Shown: positions 1-6,749 of the stretch, piece after piece
Layout of the letters: every line of letters begins with the position of its first letter
How positions within the stretch are numbered: the first letter of the stretch is position 1
Source: Hydrogenophaga sp.
Lineage (GTDB): Bacteria; Pseudomonadota; Gammaproteobacteria; Burkholderiales; Burkholderiaceae_C
Length of the DNA stretch: 11,166 nt
Assembly: GCA_020047875.1 (NCBI GenBank)
Contig: JAIFNE010000133.1
Coordinates: forward strand, 1 to 11,166
Reading direction: 5' to 3'
The notes under the pieces: generated by a model
What the model was told of the DNA's origin: nothing
Seen by the model: only the letters and a program-made list of their open reading frames with translations
The model's database searches: none
Made by a program: the position numbers and the translations under genes

Positions 1-2
1 TC

Positions 3-620
3 GGCTACCAGGCGCAGTGGTTTGGCCAGAAGACCTACAACGGCGTGGCACTGCTGAGCAAATCCCCGGCGCAGGATGTGGTGAAGAACATTCCGGGTTT
101 CGACGACGAGCAGTCGCGGGTGTTGTGCGCCACGGTGGACGGCGTGCGGGTGATCGGCGCCTATTTCCCGAACGGCCAAACGCCGGGCAGCGACAAGTTT
201 GCCTACAAGATGCGCTGGCTCGACGCCCTGCGCGGCTGGGTGAGATCGGAAATGGCAGCCCACCCCAACCTGGTGCTGATGGGCGACTTCAACATCACCT
301 TTGACGATGCCGATGTGTGGGACCCGCAAGGCATGCGTGAGACCATTCACTGCACCACCGAAGAGCGCACACACTTGCAGGCCCTGGTGGCGCTGGGCTT
401 GCACGACGCGCATCGCCTGTTCGAACAGCCACCCAAAAGCTACAGCTGGTGGGACTACCGCATGCTGGGCTTTCAAAAGAACCGCGGCCTGCGCATCGAC
501 CACATCCTGATCAGCGAGGCGCTGAAGGCGCGGGCCTTGTCATGCGCGATCGACCGCACGCCGCGCAAGAACACGCAGCCCAGCGACCACGCGCCGGTGG
601 TTCTCACCCTGGCCGACTGA
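3..620 (+). CDS. xth: Exodeoxyribonuclease III, 5'-truncated by window edge
   Basis: Exonuclease III / AP endonuclease of the EEP (endonuclease-exonuclease-phosphatase) superfamily. It cleaves at abasic sites and removes 3' blocks in base-excision repair in the cytoplasm. The open frame enters from the window edge, with codons starting at base 3, and ends in TGA at 618-620, giving 205 visible residues. Family members have about 255-265, so roughly 50-60 N-terminal residues lie outside. The first visible residues contain the family motif FGQKTYNGVA. GDFNI (about bases 282-296) supplies a catalytic Asp and Asn, RIDHILIS lies near bases 492-515, and the C-terminal SDHAPVV (bases about 582-602) carries the catalytic Asp-His. 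The GTG at base 45 is an internal valine in the motif, not a start. The gene converges on ntrC with 82 bases between the stops, and no clear terminator was seen there. Family assignment is very secure. The AP-endonuclease role comes from family knowledge. Confidence 0.96.
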   Translation, partial: GYQAQWFGQKTYNGVALLSKSPAQDVVKNIPGFDDEQSRVLCATVDGVRVIGAYFPNGQTPGSDKFAYKMRWLDALRGWVRSEMAAHPNLVLMGDFNITFDDADVWDPQGMRETIHCTTEERTHLQALVALGLHDAHRLFEQPPKSYSWWDYRMLGFQKNRGLRIDHILISEALKARALSCAIDRTPRKNTQPSDHAPVVLTLAD

Positions 621-702
621 ACCCGCGGGCATCGACCAAGCACTCTGCAATCCCTGCGCCTAATGCACCAGCCAGCGCGCGTTGCGATGGTTGGAGGCGG
701 CC

Positions 703-2244
703 TCAGGTCGCGTCGAGATGCAGCTCCTGGATCTTGCGCGTGATCGTGTTGCGGCCAATGCCCAGCTTGTGCGCGGCCTCAATGCGGCGCCCGCGGGTGT
801 TGCCCAGCGCCGCCTGAATCAGGGCGGTCTCGAAGCGGCGGCTGAGTGCGTCCCACACGTCGGTACGGCCCGCATCGAGCAGGGCAAGCGCCTCGGCGCG
901 CAGATCGGCCTCCCAGGCTTTGGCGGGCAGGTCTGCCATGGGCTCGATGAGGGGAGCAGCTTCCAGCTCTACCACTGGCAGCGCCGCACCCACTGCAAAA
1001 GCGGGCGCGGGCAGGTGCTCGGCGGGGGAAGCAGCCAGAGCAACGGCTGGCGACCTGACCGCCTCCGGCAAGGCGCCCGCCAACAGCAACACCTCGGGCG
1101 GCAGGTCTTTCACCTCGACCACCTGCGCTGGCGCCATCACCGTGAGCCAGTGGCAAATGTTCTCCAGCTGGCGCACGTTGCCCGGAAAATCAAAGGTACC
1201 AAGCAACTGAAGCGCGCCCGCCGAAATGCGTTTGGGCTCTACGTCCAGCTGCCTGGCGCTTTGCTGGAGGAAAAAACGGGTCAGCATGGGAACGTCTTCG
1301 ATGCGCTCGCGCAAGGCGGGCAGACGCAGGCGAATCACGTTGAGGCGGTGAAACAGGTCTTCCCGGAACACGCCCTCTTTGACGCGCTGCTCCAGGTTCT
1401 GGTGTGTCGCCGCAATCACGCGCACATTGGCGCGCACGGCGCTGTGGCCTCCCACGCGGTAGAAGCTGCCGTCGGACAGCACACGCAGCAACCGCGTCTG
1501 GAGGTCGAACGGCATGTCGCCGATCTCGTCCAGGAACAACGTGCCGCCATCGGCTTGCTCGAAGCGGCCCCGCCGCATCGCCTGGGCGCCGGTGAAGGCA
1601 CCCCGCTCGTGGCCGAACAGCTCGCTCTCCAGCAAATCCTTGGGAATCGCCGCGGTGTTGATGGCAACGAAAGGCCCGTTGGCGCGGGGCGAATGCTTGT
1701 GCAGCGCGCGCGCCACCAGCTCTTTGCCCGAGCCCGACTCGCCGGTGATCAGCACCGTGACCTGGCTCTGGCTCAGGCGGCCGATGGCGCGAAACACATC
1801 CTGCATGGCTGGCGCCTGGCCCAGCATTTCGGGCATCTCGCCCATGCGCTCCTCGGCCACGGCTTCGCGCTGACTCTCGGCCACCGCGCGGTGGATCAGC
1901 TCCACCGCCTTGTGCAGATCAAATGGCTTGGGTAGGTATTCGAAAGCCCCACCCTGAAAGGCCGAGACGGCGCTGTCGAGGTCGGAGTAGGCGGTCATGA
2001 TGATGACCGGCAAACCAGGCAGGCGTTCTTTCACCTGATCGAGCAACTCCAGACCCGAGCCGCCGGGCATGCGGATGTCGCTCACCAGGATTTGCGGGCC
2101 TTCGCTTTCGGGGGTTTCGTTCAGTGCCTTGAGCACTTCCTGGGGGTGCGTGAAGCTGCGCGTGGGCAGGCTCTCTCGCAGCAAGGCCTTTTCGAGAACG
2201 AACCGGATCGAGGGGTCGTCATCGACTATCCAGATCGGCTTCAT
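703..2244 (-). CDS. ntrC: Nitrogen regulation response regulator NtrC (NR(I))
   Basis: Response regulator and sigma54-dependent activator of nitrogen-assimilation genes. It is phosphorylated by NtrB and then drives open-complex formation at sigma54 promoters such as the one seen upstream of glnA. The 513-residue protein has the full three-domain layout. The receiver domain (1-120) has acidic pocket D8-D10, phospho-acceptor D56 in SDIRMPG, T84 and K106. The AAA+ domain (about 140-375) has Walker A GESGSGKE at 168-175, the sigma54-contacting loop GAFTGA at 215-220, Walker B GTLFLDE near 234-240 and an arginine-finger region near 287-300. A Fis-type helix-turn-helix lies at about 485-510. A low-complexity Ala/Pro/Val linker of about 70 residues (385-455) before the DNA-binding domain is long. 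The ATG start at 2244 fits the family N terminus MKPIWIVDDD. The gene is 110 bases downstream of ntrB, a wider gap than the one between ntrB and its upstream neighbour, but on the same strand with no terminator seen. Confidence 0.96.
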   Translation of the reverse strand: MKPIWIVDDDPSIRFVLEKALLRESLPTRSFTHPQEVLKALNETPESEGPQILVSDIRMPGGSGLELLDQVKERLPGLPVIIMTAYSDLDSAVSAFQGGAFEYLPKPFDLHKAVELIHRAVAESQREAVAEERMGEMPEMLGQAPAMQDVFRAIGRLSQSQVTVLITGESGSGKELVARALHKHSPRANGPFVAINTAAIPKDLLESELFGHERGAFTGAQAMRRGRFEQADGGTLFLDEIGDMPFDLQTRLLRVLSDGSFYRVGGHSAVRANVRVIAATHQNLEQRVKEGVFREDLFHRLNVIRLRLPALRERIEDVPMLTRFFLQQSARQLDVEPKRISAGALQLLGTFDFPGNVRQLENICHWLTVMAPAQVVEVKDLPPEVLLLAGALPEAVRSPAVALAASPAEHLPAPAFAVGAALPVVELEAAPLIEPMADLPAKAWEADLRAEALALLDAGRTDVWDALSRRFETALIQAALGNTRGRRIEAAHKLGIGRNTITRKIQELHLDAT

Positions 2245-2354
2245 GTGCGGGGGTCCCTTCGTCGGAATCGTGTGATGGTCGGCCTCAGGGCAACGCTTGG
2301 CGAGTCCCTTGCGGCACGGGCGCCCGCATCCACGGAGACTGGTTCAGCGTCGCC

Positions 2355-3482
2355 TCAGGGCAGCGGGATCAGGAGTTTGAAATCCGTCTGTCCGGGCTGG
2401 CTTTCGCACTCGATCAGACCATGGTGCTGCTGCACAAACGTCTGTGCCAAGGTCAGCCCCAAGCCAGAGCCGCCATCGCGTCCCGACACCAGCGGGAAAA
2501 AAATGCGGTCTTTGATCGAATCCGGTATCCCAGGCCCGTTATCGATCACATGCAATTCCAGTGCCAGGCGGTAGCGCTGCTTGCCAAAGGTGAGCTGGCG
2601 CCCCACGCGGGTGCGCAGAATGATGCAGGCGTCACCGCGGGCGATGCGCTCGCCCAGCGCCTGCGCCGCGTTGTGGGCAATGTTGAGTACCGCCTGAATC
2701 AGTTGCTCGCGGTCGCCTCGGAACTCGGGGATCGACGTGTCGTACTCGCGCACCACGCGCAAGCCCTTGGGGAACTCGGCCAGGATCAGCGTGCGCACGC
2801 GCTCACACACCTCGTGAATGTTCACGTCGCCCACCACATGCGGCCGGCGGTGCGGTGCCAGCAGCCGATCGACCAGCAACTGCAGCCGGTCGGCCTCGTG
2901 GATGATGACCTGCGTGTACTCATGCAGCTCGCGTGTTTCCAGTTCCAGCTGCAGCAGTTGCGCGGCGCCACGAATGCCACCCAGCGGGTTTTTGATCTCG
3001 TGCGCGAGGTTGCGAATCAATTCTTTGTTGGCCTGCGCCTGGTCCAGCAAACGCTCCTCACGCTCTTGGCGCGTCTGCTGCTCCAGGGGCAGCAGCTCAA
3101 CCACCACCTCGGCAGGCCTGTCGGTTTGCGCCACCACCACATGAACCGGCAGTGGATCGTGGCCGACGCGTTTGAGCCAGGCGTCGTAGCGCAGCGCGGC
3201 GTATTCGTTGTTGTGGGCGCCGACCAACGCGTTTTCCAGCAGCGTGGGCTCGGTGAAGCTGCTTTGCAAGGGAGCGCCCGTGATGCTGCGGCGCGAGATG
3301 CTGAGCGCGTCTTCCAGCGCCGCGTTGGCAAACAACACCACGCCGTCCGGACTGACCACGGCCACCAGTGTGGCGAGCAGGTCGAAGGCCTGAAAGCGGG
3401 CCGCGCCCGGTGGTCGTTTGACCGAACTGGAGCGAGCGGGTACCTTCGCCAAGCGGGTCGGGGAATCGGAGGGCGTTTTCAA
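2355..3482 (-). CDS. ntrB: Nitrogen regulation sensor histidine kinase NtrB (NR(II))
   Basis: Cytoplasmic two-component kinase/phosphatase that, under control of PII protein, phosphorylates or dephosphorylates NtrC according to nitrogen status. The 375-residue protein has no membrane segment. It has an N-terminal PAS-like sensor domain (about 28-135, beginning FQAFDLLATLVAVV) and a dimerisation/phosphotransfer H-box NLAHEIKNPLGG with H161. The ATPase domain has an N-box (N267-N271), G1 DNGPGIP at 314-320, an F-box around 327-332 and G2 GGSGLGL near 337-343. The predicted start is TTG (3480-3482), the first start codon in this frame, four bases after the stop of the DUF4124 gene. No good Shine-Dalgarno precedes it, so translation may be coupled to the upstream gene. 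The first 28 residues are Ser/Pro/Lys-rich and poorly conserved-looking, so a later start is possible. The kinase assignment is secure. Pairing with the adjacent ntrC is standard for this family. Confidence 0.95.
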   Translation of the reverse strand: MKTPSDSPTRLAKVPARSSSVKRPPGAARFQAFDLLATLVAVVSPDGVVLFANAALEDALSISRRSITGAPLQSSFTEPTLLENALVGAHNNEYAALRYDAWLKRVGHDPLPVHVVVAQTDRPAEVVVELLPLEQQTRQEREERLLDQAQANKELIRNLAHEIKNPLGGIRGAAQLLQLELETRELHEYTQVIIHEADRLQLLVDRLLAPHRRPHVVGDVNIHEVCERVRTLILAEFPKGLRVVREYDTSIPEFRGDREQLIQAVLNIAHNAAQALGERIARGDACIILRTRVGRQLTFGKQRYRLALELHVIDNGPGIPDSIKDRIFFPLVSGRDGGSGLGLTLAQTFVQQHHGLIECESQPGQTDFKLLIPLP

Positions 3483-3486
3483 GTGC

Positions 3487-4041
3487 TTACTGACCGGGGG
3501 CCGGTAAGCGGGAGAGCTCGCGGCGAATGCCCTCCACGTCGCCCTCGGCCCGACCCACAGCAGCCTTCAACTCGGCCACCCGGTCGAGATATCGCTGATA
3601 GTTACGCGACTCGATGCCCTGTTTCTCAGGCTCGCCATTGGCGTAGGCCTTGCGCGCCTCGGCCAGACGCTCCTCTGACCTGCGCAGCTCGGTTTCCAGG
3701 ATGGTGCGGGCATCGCTGTCGCGCTGGCGCTGCGCCGTGGCGTCCACGCGCTCATTGTTGCTGCGCGCCGCCGGCGCGGGCGCGCTGCTGCGCGGCGCAG
3801 CGCTGGGCGGCGCACTGCCGGTCTGCGCCCTGGTGCCTTGCACGATCGTGATGTTGCCGCCCTCCATTGGCTTGCAACCGCGGGCCTTGGCGATCTCGGC
3901 GTTGTTGATGTACTCAACCGGATTACCCGGGCAGCGATACACCCGCTCCTGGGCAACTGCCGGCAGCGCACCCAGGGTGAGGCCCGCGATCAGCCACACG
4001 CGGGCATTTAAAAAAGATGGCTTCGGAATTCGCACACTCAC
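3487..4041 (-). CDS. Secreted DUF4124-domain protein with C-terminal coiled coil
   Basis: Protein of unknown function, predicted to be exported. The 184 residues begin with a basic N region and a hydrophobic stretch (about 15-30, VWLIAGLTLGALPAVA), which looks like a Sec signal peptide cleaved after AVA. DUF4124 follows (about 31-70), with the family's short YRCPGN...INN...AKARGCKP pattern and two cysteines (C37, C56) that could pair in the periplasm. Next is a Pro/Ala/Ser-rich linker (72-95), then a charged Glu/Arg-rich helical region (about 105-178) that looks like a coiled coil. The start used is GTG at 4041. An internal GTG (codon 15) would give a shorter signal peptide and cannot be excluded. 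The gene sits between glnA and ntrBC on the same strand, and its stop is only four bases from the ntrB start, so it is probably cotranscribed with ntrBC. Whether it acts in nitrogen control is unknown; no enzymatic motif is visible. Confidence 0.85.
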   Translation of the reverse strand: MSVRIPKPSFLNARVWLIAGLTLGALPAVAQERVYRCPGNPVEYINNAEIAKARGCKPMEGGNITIVQGTRAQTGSAPPSAAPRSSAPAPAARSNNERVDATAQRQRDSDARTILETELRRSEERLAEARKAYANGEPEKQGIESRNYQRYLDRVAELKAAVGRAEGDVEGIRRELSRLPAPGQ

Positions 4042-4106
4042 TCCACTGGTCGTTGCACATGGAAGGGACCCGCAGAGCCGCTTCGGTTTTCAGTATGACC
4101 GATCTG

Positions 4107-4122
4107 CGCGACAAAAGTGCCG
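4107..4122 (-). promoter_or_regulatory. Possible weak sigma54 (-24/-12) promoter before DUF4124-ntrB-ntrC
   Basis: Read on the minus strand this is CGGCACTTTTGTCGCG. It keeps the invariant GG and GC ten bases apart and matches five of six bases of the -24 consensus TGGCAC, but the -12 element (TCGCG against TTGCW) is poor. A start near 4096 would leave a leader of about 55 bases before the GTG at 4041. The position suits autogenous nitrogen control of ntrBC. A match of this strength can occur by chance, so this is a tentative call. Confidence 0.3.
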
Positions 4123-4154
4123 ACGCTGGATGCCCGACAGGACAAACCAAACGC

Positions 4155-4198
4155 AGACCAAAAAAAGGGACAGCGGTTGCTGTCCCTTTTTTTGGTCT
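4155..4198 (-). terminator. Rho-independent terminator after glnA, symmetrical hairpin
   Basis: Two perfectly complementary 20-base arms (4155-4174 and 4179-4198) flank a GGTT loop. The GC-rich inner stem (GGGACAGC / GCTGTCCC) is flanked by seven A on one side and seven T on the other, so the structure provides a U-tract whichever strand is transcribed. It lies 37 bases past the glnA stop, before the DUF4124 gene. It should end the glnA transcript and separate glnA from the DUF4124-ntrBC unit. There is no opposing gene here, so bidirectionality is a property of the sequence, not evidence of convergent transcription. Confidence 0.88.
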
Positions 4199-4234
4199 TG
4201 ACAGTCCGGCCGATCCGGCCAGACCGTCAGACAC

Positions 4235-5650
4235 TCACAGGCTGAAGTACATGTCGAACTCGACCGGGTGCGGTGCCATGCGGAAGCGCGTCACTTCGGT
4301 CATCTTGAGTTCAATGTAAGCGTCGAGCATGGAGTCGGAGAACACGCCGCCCTTGGTCAGGAAGGCACGCTCTTTGTCCAGGTGCTCCAGCGCCTGGTCC
4401 AGGCTGTGGCAGACCGTGGGGATCAACTTGTCTTCTTCTGGCGGCAGGTGGTACAGATCCTTGGTGGCGGCTTCGCCCGGGTGGATCTTGTTTTCCACGC
4501 CGTCCAGACCGGCCATCATCAGGGCGGAGAAAGCCAGGTACGGGTTGGCCGATGGATCGGGGAACCGCGCCTCGATGCGGCGGCCCTTGGGGTTGGCCAC
4601 ATACGGGATGCGGATCGACGCCGAGCGGTTGCGTGCCGAATAGGCCAGCTTCACCGGCGCTTCGAAGCCGGGCACCAGGCGCTTGTAGGAGTTGGTGCCC
4701 GGGTTGGTGATGGCGTTCAGCGCGCGGGCGTGCTTGATGATGCCGCCCACGTAGTACAGCGCGAAGTCCGACAGGCCGGCATAGCCGTCGCCCGCAAACA
4801 GGTTCTTGCCGTCTTTCCAGATCGACTGGTGCACGTGCATGCCCGAACCGTTGTCGCCGGCGTAGGGCTTGGGCATGAAGGTGGCGGTCTTGCCGTAGGC
4901 ATTGGCCACGTTCTGCACCACGTACTTCAAGACCTGGGTCCAGTCGGCGCGCTCCACCAGCGTGCTGAACTTGGTGCCGATCTCGTTCTGGCCAGCGCCC
5001 GCCACCTCATGGTGGAACACCTCGACCGGAATCCCCAGCGATTCGAGAATCAGCGACATCTCGGCGCGCATGTCCTGCGTGCTGTCGACTGGGGGCACCG
5101 GGAAGTAACCGCCCTTGACGGTGGGACGGTGGCCGCGGTTGCCGCCTTCGAGCTTGGCGCCGCTGTTCCACGGTGCTTCGTACTCTTCGATCTCGTACAT
5201 CACGCGGCCGGGCTCGTTGCTCCAGCGCACGCCGTCAAAAATGAAGAACTCGGGCTCTGGGCCGAAGTAGGCGGTGTCGCCCAAGCCGGAAGCCTTCAGA
5301 TAGGCTTCGGCGCGCTTGGCAATCGAGCGCGGATCGCGATCGTAGGCCTTGCCGTCGCCCGGTTCGATCACGTCACACTGCATGAACAGCGTGGTTTCTT
5401 CGAAGAAGGGGTCGATGTTGGCCGTGTTCGGGTCGGGCATGAGCTGCATGTCCGAGGCTTCGATGCCTTTCCAGCCGGCGACCGACGAGCCGTCGAACGC
5501 ATGGCCCGAGATGAACTTGTCTTCATCGAAGTGGGACACGGGCACGGTCACGTGCTGTTCTTTGCCCCGGGTGTCGGTGAAACGGAAGTCAACAAACTTG
5601 ACTTCGTTGTCTTTCACGATCTGCATCACGTCTGCGACGGTCTTGGCCAT
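4235..5650 (-). CDS. glnA: Glutamine synthetase type I (GlnA)
   Basis: Cytoplasmic dodecameric enzyme that makes glutamine from glutamate, ammonia and ATP, the main entry of ammonium at low nitrogen. The 471-residue protein has the usual length for GSI-beta. Visible motifs are FDGSS (52-56), the metal/glutamate-site segment GPEPEFFIFD (130-139), HHEVAGAGQNEIG (213-225), GSGMHVHQS (268-276), the ATP-site segment KRLVPGFEAPV (323-333), the region NRSASIRIP (341-349), and KDLYHLPPEE with Y400. Y400 aligns with the tyrosine adenylylated by GlnE in enterobacteria, so activity is probably tuned by adenylylation. The start at 5650 is chosen because MAKTVADVMQ is the typical N terminus and AGGAG sits six bases upstream. 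The frame stays open to an ATG at 5779, but that extension would include the sigma54 promoter and a non-family sequence. The gene is preceded by a nitrogen-type control region and followed by a strong terminator. ntrB and ntrC lie downstream on the same strand. Confidence 0.98.
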   Translation of the reverse strand: MAKTVADVMQIVKDNEVKFVDFRFTDTRGKEQHVTVPVSHFDEDKFISGHAFDGSSVAGWKGIEASDMQLMPDPNTANIDPFFEETTLFMQCDVIEPGDGKAYDRDPRSIAKRAEAYLKASGLGDTAYFGPEPEFFIFDGVRWSNEPGRVMYEIEEYEAPWNSGAKLEGGNRGHRPTVKGGYFPVPPVDSTQDMRAEMSLILESLGIPVEVFHHEVAGAGQNEIGTKFSTLVERADWTQVLKYVVQNVANAYGKTATFMPKPYAGDNGSGMHVHQSIWKDGKNLFAGDGYAGLSDFALYYVGGIIKHARALNAITNPGTNSYKRLVPGFEAPVKLAYSARNRSASIRIPYVANPKGRRIEARFPDPSANPYLAFSALMMAGLDGVENKIHPGEAATKDLYHLPPEEDKLIPTVCHSLDQALEHLDKERAFLTKGGVFSDSMLDAYIELKMTEVTRFRMAPHPVEFDMYFSL

Positions 5651-5656
5651 CAAATG

Positions 5657-5661
5657 CTCCT
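5657..5661 (-). promoter_or_regulatory. Ribosome binding site of glnA
   Basis: On the minus strand AGGAG lies six bases before the ATG at 5650. This fixes the start of GlnA at MAKTVADVMQ rather than at the upstream in-frame ATG (5779). Confidence 0.8.
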
Positions 5662-5702
5662 GTAGCTGGGTCGGTGGTTGAAGGGAATCAGAGGCTGAAT
5701 CT

Positions 5703-5718
5703 AGCAGGTTCTGTGCCA
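5703..5718 (-). promoter_or_regulatory. Sigma54 (RpoN) promoter of glnA
   Basis: On the minus strand the sequence is TGGCACAGAACCTGCT. It matches the -24 element TGGCAC exactly and the -12 element TTGCW at four of five positions, with the canonical five-base spacer and GG/GC ten bases apart. Transcription would begin near 5692, leaving a leader of about 42 bases before the glnA ATG. Sigma54 promoters need an AAA+ activator. NtrC is encoded in this window and suitable binding sites lie about 150-190 bases upstream of the predicted start. The call rests on consensus match and position; no experimental start site is known to me. Confidence 0.85.
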
Positions 5719-5840
5719 TTGACATGGCGCCGAGGCTGAGGGTCTGGATCCATCGCGTCGTGGTGAGGGAGCCATCCACAGGCAGTCATTCCTTGAGCGT
5801 TCGCGCCGGGAACCACGGGTGAGCCATGCGGGTAAGCGAG

Positions 5841-5857
5841 CGCACCATTTTGACGCA
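5841..5857. promoter_or_regulatory. Weaker NtrC-type binding site upstream of glnA
   Basis: CGCACC-ATTTT-GACGCA resembles the NtrC palindrome TGCACC-N5-GGTGCA: five of six bases match in one half and four of six in the other. Its centre is about 29 bases from the strong site at 5870-5886, close to three helical turns, which resembles the paired NtrC sites of enterobacterial glnA. By itself it would be a weak call. Confidence 0.45.
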
Positions 5858-5869
5858 TCTCAACCGGAT

Positions 5870-5886
5870 TGCACCGCACTGGTGCT
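5870..5886. promoter_or_regulatory. NtrC enhancer site upstream of glnA
   Basis: TGCACC-GCACT-GGTGCT matches the NtrC dyad consensus TGCACC-N5-GGTGCA at 11 of 12 positions. It is centred at about -186 relative to the predicted sigma54 start of glnA, a normal distance for a looping enhancer. It sits just past the stop codon of the neighbouring cinA-like gene (TGA at 5892-5894 on the minus strand), in the 241-base gap that carries the glnA control region. Confidence 0.78.
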
Positions 5887-5891
5887 GCTGA

Positions 5892-6743
5892 TCATCGCAC
5901 CATTTCAGGGCCCAAAATGGCACCTTGCTGGAGCAGGCCTTCGAGCAACTGTGCGAAAGCACCCCCGACCGCCGCCGGCTCACCCTTGACCCCGAGCTCG
6001 ATGTGGCGCCCGAACTGCGGGTGGTCCACGCTGGGCAGGCTGAATACCTTCACCGCATGATCCCGCTCAATGCCCTCCATCAGGGGGGTGAGCGCGGCTT
6101 CCATCGCACCCATCACCACCACCGAACGCTCCAGCCAGGCGCCTGGACGCTGCCAAGCGAGGTACTGCCCGTCCAGCACCGACTCGATCATGGGCCAAGC
6201 CATGACGGGGAAACCAGGCAGGAAGTGCACCTCAGCGCCGCCCGGGCCGGTGCAGCTGAAACCCGGAATCTTGTTGTACGGATTCAGGATCAGGCGGGCG
6301 CCGAGCGGAAACACGCCCATGTTGTAGCGATGCACGTTGTCGGGGCGGGCCGGGTCGAACGCCTCGCCGCGCTCGGCGGCCGTCTCGCGCATGCGCTGCT
6401 CGATCAGCGCGCTGGCTTCGGGGTGCAGGGCGAGCTCCACACCAAGCGCTGCCGCCGCGCATTGCCGGGTGTGGTCGTCCGGCGTGGCCCCAATCCCGCC
6501 GCAGGAAAACACCACCTCGTTGCCGGCAAAGGCCTCATGCAGGGCGGCGGTGATGCGGGCCCGATCGTCGCCCACACAGCGCGCCCAGGCCAGCGAGAGG
6601 CCCCGTGCGGCCAACATCTGCGCGACCTGGGGCAGGTGCTTATCGGCGCGCTTGCCTGAGAGAATTTCGTCGCCAATGATGAGCAGCCCGAAGGCGGGCG
6701 GCTGCGAAGCTGGCTCAGAGAGGGTTGTAGTGGGATCGATCAT
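5892..6743 (-). CDS. Stand-alone CinA-N / MoaB-type molybdopterin-binding domain protein
   Basis: Protein of the COG1058 group, the N-terminal (MoCF_biosynth, MoaB/MogA-like) half of CinA. The 283 residues start the domain at GLLIIGDEILSGKRADKH (about 19-36) and carry the ligand-loop motif GGIGATPDDHT (82-92). A later segment NPYNKIPGF and the LPGFPVMAW stretch are typical of CinA-N proteins. The C-terminal nicotinamide-mononucleotide deamidase domain of full-length CinA is absent, so it should not be named pncC or assumed to be a competence protein. Some CinA-N proteins hydrolyse ADP-ribose or related pyrophosphates; whether this one does cannot be judged here. The ATG at 6743 is six bases after the stop of the EI24-domain gene, which points to cotranscription and likely coupled translation. 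The stop lies next to the NtrC sites of glnA. Confidence 0.88.
   Translation of the reverse strand: MIDPTTTLSEPASQPPAFGLLIIGDEILSGKRADKHLPQVAQMLAARGLSLAWARCVGDDRARITAALHEAFAGNEVVFSCGGIGATPDDHTRQCAAAALGVELALHPEASALIEQRMRETAAERGEAFDPARPDNVHRYNMGVFPLGARLILNPYNKIPGFSCTGPGGAEVHFLPGFPVMAWPMIESVLDGQYLAWQRPGAWLERSVVVMGAMEAALTPLMEGIERDHAVKVFSLPSVDHPQFGRHIELGVKGEPAAVGGAFAQLLEGLLQQGAILGPEMVR
5896..5912. promoter_or_regulatory. Possible third NtrC half-site, inside the 3' end of the cinA-like gene
   Basis: CGCACC-ATTTC-AGGGCC has a good left half and a poor right half. Its first ten bases (CGCACCATTT) repeat exactly the start of the site at 5841. The centre is about 27 bases from the strong site. It lies within the last codons of the upstream gene, so it may be coincidental. 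Confidence 0.25.
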
Positions 6744-6749
6744 GGTGTG

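Noticed and set aside
682..1935. 417-codon open frame on the + strand opposite ntrC
   Set aside because: It is antisense to ntrC, which has all expected motifs; the composition is that of a shadow frame.
2421..3851. 476-codon open frame on the + strand opposite ntrB and the DUF4124 gene
   Set aside because: It is antisense to well-supported genes, with Gln/His/Arg-rich composition and no family motif; long antisense frames are common in high-GC coding DNA.
4268..5665. 465-codon open frame on the + strand opposite glnA
   Set aside because: It mirrors glnA almost exactly and has no recognisable domain; the minus strand encodes an unmistakable glutamine synthetase.
5651..5779. N-terminal extension of GlnA from the ATG at 5779
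   Set aside because: It would place the sigma54 promoter inside the coding region, adds 43 residues unlike the family, and a good ribosome site supports the ATG at 5650.
5918..5929. TGGCACCTTGCT on the + strand, resembling sigma54 elements
   Set aside because: The -24 and -12 like parts are separated by one base instead of five, so the GG-N10-GC geometry is missing.
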